Below are positions 22,178-29,553 of a DNA stretch of 36,099 nucleotides, piece after piece. Positions within the stretch are counted from its first letter, which is position 1. Each line of letters starts with the position of its first letter. Made by a program: the position numbers and the translations under genes. The notes under the pieces are model-generated. The model ran no database searches, had not been told where the DNA came from, and saw only the letters and a program-made list of their open reading frames with translations. The DNA is from Chloroflexota bacterium (GTDB lineage: Bacteria > Chloroflexota > Dehalococcoidia > Lucifugimonadales > UBA3495), in assembly GCA_026710825.1 (NCBI GenBank), contig JAPOQH010000017.1:1-36099 (forward strand). Direction: 5' to 3'.

Positions 22178-22900
22178 TCATTCCACAGCCACTGCCGCCA
22201 CCGCCTCGGCTATCGTGATGTCGCCGGTGTAGAGGGCGCGGCCGATGATGGTTGCCTCCGCGCCGGTGGGTACCAGCTTCGCGACGTGCTCCGCCGCGCC
22301 AACGCCGCCGGCGGACAGCACCTGCAGACCGCTGTCCCGCACCAGTGCAGCCGTAGCATCATAGTTAGGTTCCTCAAGCGTGCCGTCCCGGGAGATATCG
22401 GTGTAGAGCAGGCGAACGACGCCCAGGTTTGCCATGCGGCGCGCCAGGTCGGTGGCGGTGATCTCCGACGTCTCAGTCCACCCGTGCGTCGCCACCAGGC
22501 CGTCGCGGGCGTCCAGCGCCACCACCACGCGCTCGCTGCCGAACCGGCGGCACAACTCCTCTACCAGTTCGGGATTGGAGACGGCTGCGGTTCCCACCAC
22601 CACACGGGCCGCGCCGGCGTCGAACAGACCGGCCGCCGTGTCCGCGCTTCGGACGCCGCCTCCCACCTGCACCGGTATGGTCAGGCTGCGGGTGATGGCC
22701 GTGATGGCGGCCAGGTTGGCCGGGTTGCCGGAATGCGCGCCGTCGAGATCAACGATGTGCAGGCGCTGGCCGCCCTCGGCCTGCCAGCGTTCCGCCACGC
22801 CCAGGGGGTCATCGGAGAACACCATCTCCTGCTCGTAGTCGCCCTGGTACAGACGGACGCAGTTGCCGCCGCGAAGGTCGATTGCCGGTATGATTTCCAT
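22178..22900 (-). CDS. hisA: Phosphoribosylformimino-5-aminoimidazole carboxamide ribotide isomerase
   Basis: A 240-residue (beta/alpha)8 isomerase of histidine biosynthesis, converting ProFAR to PRFAR by an Amadori rearrangement. It starts Glu-Ile-Ile-Pro-Ala-Ile-Asp-Leu-Arg-Gly-Gly with catalytic Asp8. It has the phosphate loops Gln-Val-Gly-Gly-Gly-Val-Arg and Ser-Ala-Gly-Gly-Val-Gly, and the second catalytic Asp130 in Val-Ala-Leu-Asp-Ala-Arg-Asp-Gly. Thr-Asp-Ile-Ser-Arg-Asp-Gly-Thr is also typical of HisA rather than HisF. It starts 4 nt after the frameshifted protease gene and lies in the same minus-strand run as hisH. hisF and the rest of the pathway are not in the window. Confidence 0.95.
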   Translation of the reverse strand: MEIIPAIDLRGGNCVRLYQGDYEQEMVFSDDPLGVAERWQAEGGQRLHIVDLDGAHSGNPANLAAITAITRSLTIPVQVGGGVRSADTAAGLFDAGAARVVVGTAAVSNPELVEELCRRFGSERVVVALDARDGLVATHGWTETSEITATDLARRMANLGVVRLLYTDISRDGTLEEPNYDATAALVRDSGLQVLSAGGVGAAEHVAKLVPTGAEATIIGRALYTGDITIAEAVAAVAVE

Positions 22901-22904
22901 GCGT

Positions 22905-23290
22905 CTATCCAGATACCCCCGCCGGCAGCGGGCCGATCGTCACCGCTCCGTTGTCGGTCATTTCAGCAGTGAGCAGGCTGTCCCAGAGGAGAGCGGTGCC
23001 TATGAGCGGATCGCCTTCGGCTTCCAGTATCTCAACGGACCGCCTTTCTCCCCTCCACAGAACAATACCCTCGAATGAGTCGACGGTAACGACCAGATCT
23101 GTTGCCAACCCCATGTCAACCGGTTCCGTTGCGGGGGCCCCAGTTGATGTATCAAATCAGATGGCAAGGCCAGGTAGCCATTGAAGCCGGTATCGACCAC
23201 GGCTTCAACACGGTGAACGTGTCCGTTCGCATCCAGCATCCGAATGGGAACTAGAAGATCTCCGCGAACACCTACGTTTCCAGCAATCAA
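22905..23290 (-). pseudogene. Clan AA (retropepsin-like) aspartic protease, broken by one frameshift
   Basis: The first frame (from TTG 23290, overlapping the previous stop) encodes strands and the active-site motif Val-Val-Asp-Thr-Gly-Phe-Asn-Gly-Tyr-Leu, then Pro-Ser-Asp-Leu-Ile-His-Gln-Leu-Gly. From about 23140 the family continues in the adjacent frame: Thr-Asp-Leu-Val-Val-Thr-Val-Asp, Ile-Val-Leu-Trp-Arg-Gly, Asp-Pro-Leu-Ile-Gly-Thr-Ala-Leu-Leu. The break falls at a GGGGCCCCC run, and adding one base there restores a single ~128-residue retropepsin-like protein. It may be a real mutation or a base-calling error in a homopolymer. It sits between a small hypothetical gene and hisA. Confidence 0.75.
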
Positions 23291-23559
23291 GGCGCGTCGT
23301 ACCTGATTCGGGGACCGTGGCTATGGTACGGAGCAGGAAAGCCTATCCGCATCAAGTAGGTGACCGCGTCCGGCGATTCCGCTTTCAACTTCTTTCTGGC
23401 CGTGATGACGTCGCGGTCGATGGCATAATCCCCGGTCGTAACGTCGATCACCAGGAACTTGCCCTTCTCCTGCGGCCCTACCAGGTGCTTGATCTTCTCG
23501 TCGTAGATCTTCCAGCCCAACTCGCGCCGCTTTTCAAAATCGATGTCAGGCATTGTCAT
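23287..23559 (-). CDS. Hypothetical protein paired with the aspartic protease
   Basis: A 90-residue soluble protein rich in charged residues (Asp-Phe-Glu-Lys-Arg-Arg-Glu-Leu-Gly-Trp-Lys-Ile-Tyr-Asp). A strand segment Gly-Lys-Phe-Leu-Val-Ile-Asp-Val-Thr-Thr-Gly-Asp-Tyr-Ala-Ile-Asp and a helix Ala-Arg-Lys-Lys-Leu-Lys follow. It starts at ATG 23559, 8 nt after GGAGGT and 6 nt after the hisH stop. Its stop overlaps the protease start (TTGA), so the two look like a coupled pair, possibly a toxin-antitoxin-like or processing unit; this is inference. Confidence 0.7.
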   Translation of the reverse strand: MTMPDIDFEKRRELGWKIYDEKIKHLVGPQEKGKFLVIDVTTGDYAIDRDVITARKKLKAESPDAVTYLMRIGFPAPYHSHGPRIRYDAP

Positions 23560-23565
23560 ACAGGC

Positions 23566-24204
23566 TCACCTCCCGCACGCTTCCGCTACTTGCCGCACGT
23601 AGTTGGCGTAGATGCGGAGGCCGGTGTCGCCACTCTTTTCCGGATGGAACTGGGTGGCTACCACGTTGTCGCGGGCGTAGACGCTGCAGAAGGGCACGCC
23701 GTACTCGGTCAGTCCAGCCACATCGGCCCTTTGCTCCGGATCGGCATAGTAGCTGTGGACGAAGTAGAAATGGCTGTCCTGGGGGATGCCTTCCCACAAG
23801 GGATGCTCCCGCTGGAAGCGCACCGTGTTCCAGCCCATGTGCGGGACCTTGCGGCCGTCGGGCAACCGCCGCACCCGCCCGCTCACCAGGCCCAGGCAAT
23901 CCGCGTCGCCCTCGTCGGTGGCGTCGAGCAGCAGTTGCAGACCGAGGCAAACGCCCAGAAACGGGCGGCCACCAGCGATGTAGTCCAGCAGAGGCTGCAC
24001 CAAGTCGCGGGACTGCAGCGCGCTCATTGCTGCCGGGCCCGATCCCACGCCCGGCAGGATCACGCCGTCGGCATCGGCCAGAGCGGCCGGATTCGAGGTA
24101 ACCGCCGGCGTTACTCCGGCTCTCTCAACGGCGCGGGCGACGCTGCGCAAGTTGCCCGATTCATAGTCGATGATGACGATGTTCGGGCTTTTCGACGCGG
24201 CCAT
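23566..24204 (-). CDS. hisH: Imidazole glycerol phosphate synthase, glutaminase subunit
   Basis: A 212-residue class I glutamine amidotransferase that supplies ammonia to HisF in histidine biosynthesis. It begins Ile-Val-Ile-Ile-Asp-Tyr-Glu-Ser-Gly-Asn-Leu-Arg-Ser-Val, has Leu-Pro-Gly-Val-Gly, and the nucleophile Cys86 in Gly-Val-Cys-Leu-Gly-Leu-Gln-Leu. His-Met-Gly-Trp-Asn and the His-Pro-Glu triad segment Gln-Phe-His-Pro-Glu-Lys-Ser follow. The ATG at 24204 fits the family N-terminus; upstream codons to 24276 overlap the adenosyltransferase gene. It starts 7 nt after that gene's stop. Confidence 0.93.
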   Translation of the reverse strand: MAASKSPNIVIIDYESGNLRSVARAVERAGVTPAVTSNPAALADADGVILPGVGSGPAAMSALQSRDLVQPLLDYIAGGRPFLGVCLGLQLLLDATDEGDADCLGLVSGRVRRLPDGRKVPHMGWNTVRFQREHPLWEGIPQDSHFYFVHSYYADPEQRADVAGLTEYGVPFCSVYARDNVVATQFHPEKSGDTGLRIYANYVRQVAEACGR

Positions 24205-24211
24205 CGCCCGG

Positions 24212-24802
24212 TCAGACCCGGTCGCCGGTGGCGCGTTCGATGGGAATCTCCCGGTCGTGATAGCGGGCCAGAACAAAGAGCAGATCGCCCAGGCGGTTCA
24301 GGTAGGCCAGGATCAGCGGGTTAGTCAGGCCGCCGGCCTCCGCCAGGGCAACGACGCGCCGCTCCGCCGTGCGTATCACGGTGCGGGCAGAGTCCATGGC
24401 CGATGACGAGGGAGTGCCGCCTGGCAGGATGAACACCTGGGGCATCTGGAAGTGGGTCTCAAGCTCGTCGATGATCGCTTCCAGGTTATCCACCATCTCC
24501 TCGGTGACGGGCTTGAAGTGCTGGTGGAACAGGTCGTATTTCTCAGGGTCGGTCGCCAACTCGGCGGCGACAGTGAACAACTCGCGCTGCAGGTCGCGCA
24601 GGATGTTCTTCACCTTGTCGTCGTCGGTGAGGGCCCGGGCAAGCCCCATCAGGCTGACCGCTTCATCGGTGATGCCGTAGGCCTCGGTGTGCGGGCTGGC
24701 CTTGGATCCCCTCCCGCCATAGAGGAGGCTGGTTTCACCCTTGTCCCCGTACTTGGTATAAACGCGCTTGCGGCGCGACTCTGAAGATGATGACGTGCTC
24801 AT
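24212..24802 (-). CDS. pduO: Cob(I)alamin adenosyltransferase, PduO type
   Basis: A 196-residue PduO-type ATP:cob(I)alamin adenosyltransferase that makes coenzyme B12. Family motifs are Tyr-Thr-Lys-Tyr-Gly-Asp-Lys-Gly-Glu-Thr-Ser-Leu (ATP-binding N-terminus) and Phe-Ile-Leu-Pro-Gly-Gly. Ser-Ala-Arg-Thr-Val-Ile-Arg-Thr-Ala-Glu-Arg-Arg and Leu-Asn-Arg-Leu-Gly-Asp-Leu-Leu-Phe-Val-Leu-Ala-Arg follow. It heads the minus-strand run with hisH and hisA. A 15-bp tandem repeat lies directly upstream. A B12-dependent metabolism is implied, but no B12 enzyme is in the window. Confidence 0.92.
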   Translation of the reverse strand: MSTSSSSESRRKRVYTKYGDKGETSLLYGGRGSKASPHTEAYGITDEAVSLMGLARALTDDDKVKNILRDLQRELFTVAAELATDPEKYDLFHQHFKPVTEEMVDNLEAIIDELETHFQMPQVFILPGGTPSSSAMDSARTVIRTAERRVVALAEAGGLTNPLILAYLNRLGDLLFVLARYHDREIPIERATGDRV

Positions 24803-24815
24803 GGCAATGTTCCCC

Positions 24816-24845
24816 CAACCCTGATGACTGCAACCCTGGTGACTG
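24816..24845. repeat. 15-bp tandem repeat upstream of the adenosyltransferase gene
   Basis: CAACCCTGATGACTG (24816-24830) is followed head to tail by CAACCCTGGTGACTG (24831-24845), one mismatch, beginning 14 bp upstream of the start codon at 24802. Confidence 0.65.
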
Positions 24846-24994
24846 CGATGGACAATTCTAGCACTGACACATTACCGTCGTCATGGTGAATGTCGGCTGA
24901 TTCGTAGGATGCATTCCCGCGCAGTCGGTCAGCCGTCCTGATGATTCGGAACGAGACGGACTCGGTTGCCGTCCCGCTGTCGCAACCCGGTATA

Positions 24995-25003
24995 TGCTAT
25001 GAT
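24995..25003 (+). promoter_or_regulatory. Predicted extended -10 promoter of the bL25-like gene
   Basis: TGC-TATGAT matches an extended -10 box, 66 bp before the start codon. No good -35 is seen at the right distance. The same TGC-TATNAT pattern occurs at both tRNA promoters in the window. Confidence 0.5.
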
Positions 25004-25068
25004 ATGCGCCGCACGATGCGGGCCTTGGCGGCCCGTGGCGCCATACGCATCCAGGAGTCCCTGACACA

Positions 25069-25380
25069 ATGACCACCCAGGCGGTTTCCCTCGAACTTGA
25101 ACCACGCGAAACGTTGGGCAAGAAAGTGAAAGCCCTTCGTCGCGCCGGCACGGTGCCCGTCCATCTCTACGGGAAGGGCGTCGAGTCCCGAGCCCTGCAA
25201 TGCGAGGTGCGCACCTTGCTGCGGGCCATCAGCCGGGCCGGCGGCGAGTACAGCGGACATTCCATGAGCGTCAGCATCGCCGGGGAATCCGGATCGTACA
25301 CCGTCCAGGCATCCGAGATACAGTGGGATCCTCGTTCCGGCAACGTGCTGCACGTGGACTTTCGCACCGTATCGTCCTGA
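25069..25380 (+). CDS. rplY: Ribosomal protein bL25-like 5S rRNA-binding protein
   Basis: A 103-residue protein matching the short bL25 domain that binds 5S rRNA in the large ribosomal subunit. It shows Leu-Glu-Pro-Arg-Glu-Thr-Leu-Gly-Lys-Lys-Val-Lys-Ala-Leu-Arg-Arg-Ala-Gly-Thr-Val-Pro, then Leu-Tyr-Gly-Lys-Gly. It ends Val-Leu-His-Val-Asp-Phe, the usual end of the N-terminal domain. The CTC-type C-terminal extension is absent, as in the E. coli form. It starts with ATG after GGAG about 11 nt upstream and is divergent from the adenosyltransferase gene. Confidence 0.85.
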   Translation: MTTQAVSLELEPRETLGKKVKALRRAGTVPVHLYGKGVESRALQCEVRTLLRAISRAGGEYSGHSMSVSIAGESGSYTVQASEIQWDPRSGNVLHVDFRTVSS

Positions 25381-25399
25381 CACCACCCAAACGACCATT

Positions 25400-25424
25400 G
25401 GGGGCGGGCTTGATTCCCGCCCCT
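25400..25424. terminator. GC-rich hairpin after the bL25-like gene
   Basis: GGGGCGGG (25401-25408) pairs with CCCGCCCC (25416-25423) around a 7-nt loop. It lies 20 bp after the bL25 stop and ends CCCCTAAC, recalling the GTAGGGGCGA palindrome family. No T-run follows. Confidence 0.5.
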
Positions 25425-25465
25425 AACCCTTTACCGCATCCTGTCGCCGCTTCAGGAGGCCCACG

Positions 25466-26236
25466 ATGTACATGATTTTCCTCAGCGAGTCCGGTCTGAC
25501 CGGCCCCAGCGCCAACGACCCGAACCAACCGCACCACGTCCACGCCGGGCTCCTGATACAGGAAAACCAGTACGTCTCGATCACAGGCGAGTACGATGCG
25601 CTGGTCAGGCGGCACTTTGGCGGTCCTCCAGGGTCGAACGGCGTTCCCGCCGGACTGAACCCGCGGCACATGTATCAAGGCACCGGCCCCTTCCGGTCCT
25701 GGAGGCCGGAGCGGCGCGCGGAGTTGATCCAGGACTGCCTCAGCATCCTCGTCCGCAGGGAAACTCCCCTCATCGTGTCCTACATCAGCAAGGCTGATTA
25801 CGTTGATGCCAGCGCCACCGAGGGCAATTCTCTGTACGGACACACCGACCCGTCCCGCCTTGCCTTCAGCCGTTTTCTCCTGGCTCTCACCATGTTCCTG
25901 GACGAAAACGTGATGCAGCAGATGAACCCGGACGACATCATGCAGTCGGTCTGGGACGTGAAAGACTATGCCCTGCTTATGGCCGGCTCGGAATCAAAAT
26001 CCATCTCGTCGGCGATGGCCGAGTTCCTGGGCGAAGAATCAGATACCGTTTCGCCGTCCATCTACGACGACCTGATCGTTGCGCCTCCCGAAACCTGTGT
26101 GGGCGCCCAGCTGGTCAACATCTGTTCCTATATCGTGCGCCGCTGGCTGCAGCAACCGGGAGTTCCCCACGGGTACTTCGACGCGCTCAGCGAAGGTCGC
26201 GTCATCCAGGTCGTCTACCCCTATCAGTTCAATTAA
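25466..26236 (+). CDS. DUF3800-domain protein
   Basis: A 256-residue protein resembling DUF3800, a family with a predicted RNase H-like fold and unknown function. The N-terminus Met-Ile-Phe-Leu-Ser-Glu-Ser-Gly aligns with the family's usual Tyr-Leu-Asp-Glu-Ser-Gly, so the first conserved Asp appears to be Ser here. The C-terminal part has a degenerate Ala-Gln-Leu-Val-Asn-Ile-Cys-Ser-Tyr-Ile-Val-Arg-Arg corresponding to the family's Leu-Ala-Asp motif. Loss of both acidic positions hints at an inactive or altered enzyme. AGGAGG lies 7 nt before the ATG. Confidence 0.65.
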   Translation: MYMIFLSESGLTGPSANDPNQPHHVHAGLLIQENQYVSITGEYDALVRRHFGGPPGSNGVPAGLNPRHMYQGTGPFRSWRPERRAELIQDCLSILVRRETPLIVSYISKADYVDASATEGNSLYGHTDPSRLAFSRFLLALTMFLDENVMQQMNPDDIMQSVWDVKDYALLMAGSESKSISSAMAEFLGEESDTVSPSIYDDLIVAPPETCVGAQLVNICSYIVRRWLQQPGVPHGYFDALSEGRVIQVVYPYQFN

Positions 26237-26324
26237 TCCTCTCGGCCTGATCAATCCTCCTTCGCCGACCGAACGTACTCTACGTATAAGAGTAGGGTAG
26301 GAACCAGCCCGTCTGGGGGTCGGA

Positions 26325-27884
26325 ATGAGGTTGCCGAGTACGATCGCTCTCTGGGGCGGAGCCCTGAGCGTCATCCTGGTGATCGCTGGCGCCAGCGCGG
26401 CCTGTGGGCAGCCATCCCGGTACGAACCGCAGTCGCCCGCGCTGACGGAACCGCCGCCCGCCACGACCGCGCCCGCAGCTACGGATGCTGTTACTGCGAC
26501 TCCGGGCGTGCAGGCGCCGGCCACTCCGTTTTCCCAGCGCGTCTATGACCCCAACCTCACCATGTACGGCATCTGGGACGGCCTCGGGCACGATTCTGGC
26601 GATTCACTGGCGGCCCTGGAGGACACCGTTTTTTATGATGACAAGTCCCAGGCATACGTGATCCTCGAGGCCCTCAAGTTCTTCAACCTGGATGTCGCCC
26701 GCGCCGGCCTGGATACTCTCACCGAGTTGACCGGAGAGGACTTTGATTTCGACCGGCGGCGTTGGCGTGAGTTCGTCGGGGCGCGTGAGGAGGAGTACGC
26801 TCCGCCGTCGGATTACGGGCGGTGGAAAGTGAACGGGCTGTCGGTGATCGACCCCGAGATGGCAGCGTTGCTGGAGCCCGGCATTTCAAGCTCGCGAGTC
26901 AATCTCACCGAGGTGGTCTGGGGCGGCGTGCGGGTTGACGGCATCCCACCGCTGGAGCATCCGCCGCACATCCTGCCTGAGGAGGCGGCCTATTTGCTTC
27001 CCGACGACCGGGTGTTCGGCGTTTCCATCAACGGCGAGCACCGCGCCTACCCGCTGCGGGTGATGAATGCCCACGAGTTGGCGAACGACACCCTGGGGGG
27101 TGAACCCATCTCGCTGGTGTATTGAACGCTCTGCGGCACCGGAATCGTGTATTCCGGCATCGTCAACGGAGAATCCACCACCTTCGGCACTTCCGGCCTG
27201 CTCTACCGCAGCAACAAGGTTATGTACGACCGGGCCACCCGCTCCCTATGGAACCAGTTCATCGGTGAACCGGTGATCGGGCCGCTGGCCGATTCGGGCA
27301 TCCGCCAGCCTTTCTTCCCGTCCGTGGTGACCACGTGGGGCGAATGGTGGGATGAGCATCCTGAGACCACGGTCCTGGCGCAAGACACTGGCATCTACCC
27401 CCCAGAGTTCTACGTGCCAGAAGACAACCCCCTGGCCATCTACTTCAACTACTTCACCTCAGAGGAGGTGATGTTCCCGGTGTGGATTCGGGACGAGACG
27501 TTCGATCCCAAAGCCGTGGTGGTCGGACTGTCCGTTGGTGAATCCAACAAAGCCTACGCAGTGCGGGATTTGCAGGACGCGCGGCTGGTCAACGACACGG
27601 TGGGCGGCATGAACGTGGTGGTGGTGGCGTCGCCGGAATCCCGCGCCGGCCGGATCTACGAGCGCGGCGACCTGACCTTCACGACTACGGATGATGATGA
27701 CCTCGGCCTGGCTCCTGCAGCCCTGCTTGACGACAGCGGCATCCGATGGACTGTGACGGAGACCGGACTGGTTGCAGACGACGACGCGTCCAAACGGTTG
27801 GCGCGCATTCCCAGCATCACGTCATTCTGGTTCGGCTGGTTCCAGTACCATCCGGAAACGGAGATATACGGTCAGGAGCGGTAA
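26325..27884 (+). CDS. DUF3179 lipoprotein with in-frame UGA; candidate selenoprotein
   Basis: Read through the UGA at codon 267 (27123-27125), this is one 519-residue DUF3179 protein. The N-terminus has a lipoprotein signal with Cys27 (Ala-Ser-Ala-Ala-Cys), then a Pro/Thr/Ala-rich linker. The DUF3179 core surrounds the UGA: Ala-Asn-Asp-Thr-Leu-Gly-Gly-Glu-Pro-Ile-Ser-Leu-Val-Tyr before it, Thr-Leu-Cys-Gly-Thr-Gly-Ile-Val-Tyr after it. The core continues with Gly-Leu-Leu-Tyr-Arg-Ser-Asn-Lys-Val-Met-Tyr-Asp-Arg and Thr-Trp-Gly-Glu-Trp. The family has Cys-x-Leu-Cys at this spot, so UGA replaces the first Cys. A SECIS-like hairpin follows. There is no other interruption in 1.56 kb. Alternatives are a recent nonsense mutation or a base error. 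The protein's function is unknown; it would act outside the inner membrane. Confidence 0.7.
27123..27157 (+). promoter_or_regulatory. Candidate bacterial SECIS element
   Basis: Thirteen nt after the UGA, CCGGAAT (27139-27145) pairs perfectly with ATTCCGG (27151-27157) around the loop CGTGT. The apical loop begins 20 nt after the UGA and has a G among its first two bases. Both properties agree with the published consensus for bacterial selenocysteine insertion elements as I recall it. Confidence 0.55.
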
Positions 27885-27905
27885 GGCCCCATAGTTGGTG
27901 TAGTG

Positions 27906-28519
27906 TCATGGACGGTTGTAGTTAGTTGCATCTGCAACCGCCTCATAGTCAATCCGGTTAAGCCAATGGCACCAGATATTGGAACCAGTCAGGGACAGGC
28001 GACGGTTGTTGCCCGGGCTTCTCCACGCGGCCACTTCAACGTGGCGCAGGCCCGGATACCGTTCATGGGTGAATTCCAGCGCCGGCAATATGTCGGTGTC
28101 GGTGGACATTACCACGCCGACATCGTATGCCGCGTCCACTGCTAGCGCCACAAAATCCACGGCCAGAGCAACGTCAATACCCTTTTCCTCTGATCTTTGG
28201 CGTGGCCAGCCAGGTGGGTACCTCAACGGACGGGTTATCACCTGCGCACCATTGGCTTCCCAACGAGCACATTGTCTCAAATGAGCGCCGTATGTCGTGG
28301 GATCTTTATGCGGGTCCGGACGACCGGAGTAGACACGAACTCCGGTTAGGAGACGTTGAGTCCCGCCAGGACCACCTCTCGCCGCGATGAGTTGTCCAAG
28401 CTTTAGCGGATCGAATTGTCCGGCAGCTGTCGAACCCTGCCGAGCAAAGAAGCTCTCCCTAGCACCACGGTAGGTGTCTGGGCATCAATGAACAGCACCA
28501 GCCTTGAGGAAGGAGTCAT
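27906..28519 (-). pseudogene. NYN-domain (PIN-like) protein gene, broken by one frameshift
   Basis: From ATG 28519 the frame reads Leu-Val-Leu-Phe-Ile-Asp-Ala-Gln, the metal-binding start of a NYN/LabA-like nuclease domain. The family text (Thr-Tyr-Arg-Gly-Ala-Arg-Glu-Ser-Phe-Phe) continues in the adjacent frame from about 28478. It runs uninterrupted to 27906 through Val-Tyr-Ser-Gly-Arg-Pro-Asp, Glu-Lys-Gly-Ile-Asp-Val-Ala-Leu-Ala-Val-Asp-Phe, Ser-Thr-Asp-Thr-Asp and Val-Glu-Val-Ala-Ala-Trp-Arg. Inserting one base at CAGACACC restores Asp-Ala-Gln-Asn-Thr-Tyr and a ~205-residue protein. NYN proteins are predicted RNases. It is either a fresh pseudogene or a sequence error. Confidence 0.75.
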
Positions 28520-28668
28520 TGTCGACGGTTAAAACCAAGCCCCGCCAATCAACTTGGTTATCAAACCCAAGCGGATAGCGGGGAACATTCACACCAAACT
28601 ATAGCGTCCTACTCAAACGTGTCAAGTTCGATGGTAGAGATTCGCCGGCCTTGGATCGTGTAGCGTCG

Positions 28669-29553
28669 CTAATCCCAGCGGACGCGGCGGCGCAGTTGTG
28701 CGCTTAGGATGTCCACGGCGATTACCAGCAGCAGATACCACACCAGCAGCAGCGCCACGTCCTCGTAGTGGAACCACGACATCCGCAGCCGGAACTCCCG
28801 TCCCAGCCCGCCGGCGTTGAGGAATCCCACCACCACGGTGGTGCGGATGACAACCTCCCAGCGGTACATCAGGAAAGTGAGGAACATGGGCAGCGCTTGG
28901 GGGAACACGCCGTAGAGCAGAACCTTGGGGCTGGATGCGCCGGCCGCCCGTAGCGCCCGCGCCGGCGCGGGGTCCAGGTTCTCCACCACCTCTGACGTCA
29001 ACCGGCCCACGATGCCCAGGTTGTGAATGCCCAGGGCCAGCGCGCCGGGGATGATGCCCGGCGACAGGAAGAACACGATGAGCATGGCCCACACCAACTC
29101 GGGTATGGCGCGCGTCAGGGTGTAGAGAATCCGCACCGCACCGTACACCAACGCTCCGGTGCGGGACGGCGCGCCGCCCAGCGTCCCGTCGCTCACGTTG
29201 CGCGCCCCCGGCATCAGCAGGACCAAAGCGCCGGCGCCGGCTATCCCCATCGCCAGGATCGACATTGCCAGGGTGTTCAGCGCCAGCCGGCCGGTATCCC
29301 GCCACCGCGCAGCCTGCACGAATGGCGACGGGCCGTCCGATCCCTGGCCGGCCAGGCTGGCGATGAATCCGCCTGCGTTCTGCCAGGTACGCTCGCGGAA
29401 CAGGTCGCCGAACCCGCTGTTCCCGTCAAGCAGGATGAACGCCCACGCGATCACGACCAGCAGGGCCGCCGCGTAGACGGACCAGCGCAGCACGTTGAAT
29501 CGCGCGCGTTGTCCGCCTGTGGGGCGAGATTGCTGGATACCGGTCCGTTCCAT
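28669..29553 (-). CDS. phnE: Phosphonate-type ABC transporter permease (second permease)
   Basis: A 294-residue membrane permease with six or so hydrophobic segments and the binding-protein-dependent transport signature. The coupling loop (EAA motif) reads Ala-Leu-Arg-Ala-Ala-Gly-Ala-Ser-Ser-Pro-Lys-Val-Leu-Leu-Tyr-Gly-Val-Phe-Pro. Arg-Ala-Ile-Pro-Glu-Leu-Val-Trp-Ala-Met before it is typical of PhnE. The ATG at 29553 overlaps the stop of the first permease (TGATG), giving translational coupling, and is preferred to in-frame upstream codons. Together with phnC and phnD it forms a phosphonate/phosphite-type importer; two permeases suggest a heterodimer. Confidence 0.88.
   Translation of the reverse strand: MERTGIQQSRPTGGQRARFNVLRWSVYAAALLVVIAWAFILLDGNSGFGDLFRERTWQNAGGFIASLAGQGSDGPSPFVQAARWRDTGRLALNTLAMSILAMGIAGAGALVLLMPGARNVSDGTLGGAPSRTGALVYGAVRILYTLTRAIPELVWAMLIVFFLSPGIIPGALALGIHNLGIVGRLTSEVVENLDPAPARALRAAGASSPKVLLYGVFPQALPMFLTFLMYRWEVVIRTTVVVGFLNAGGLGREFRLRMSWFHYEDVALLLVWYLLLVIAVDILSAQLRRRVRWD

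Noticed and set aside
22905-23290. Programmed -1 frameshifting in the aspartic protease, as in retroviral pro genes
   Set aside because: The run GGGGCCCCC does not fit a canonical X-XXY-YYZ slippery heptamer in the correct frame and no downstream pseudoknot is evident; a simple indel is more likely.
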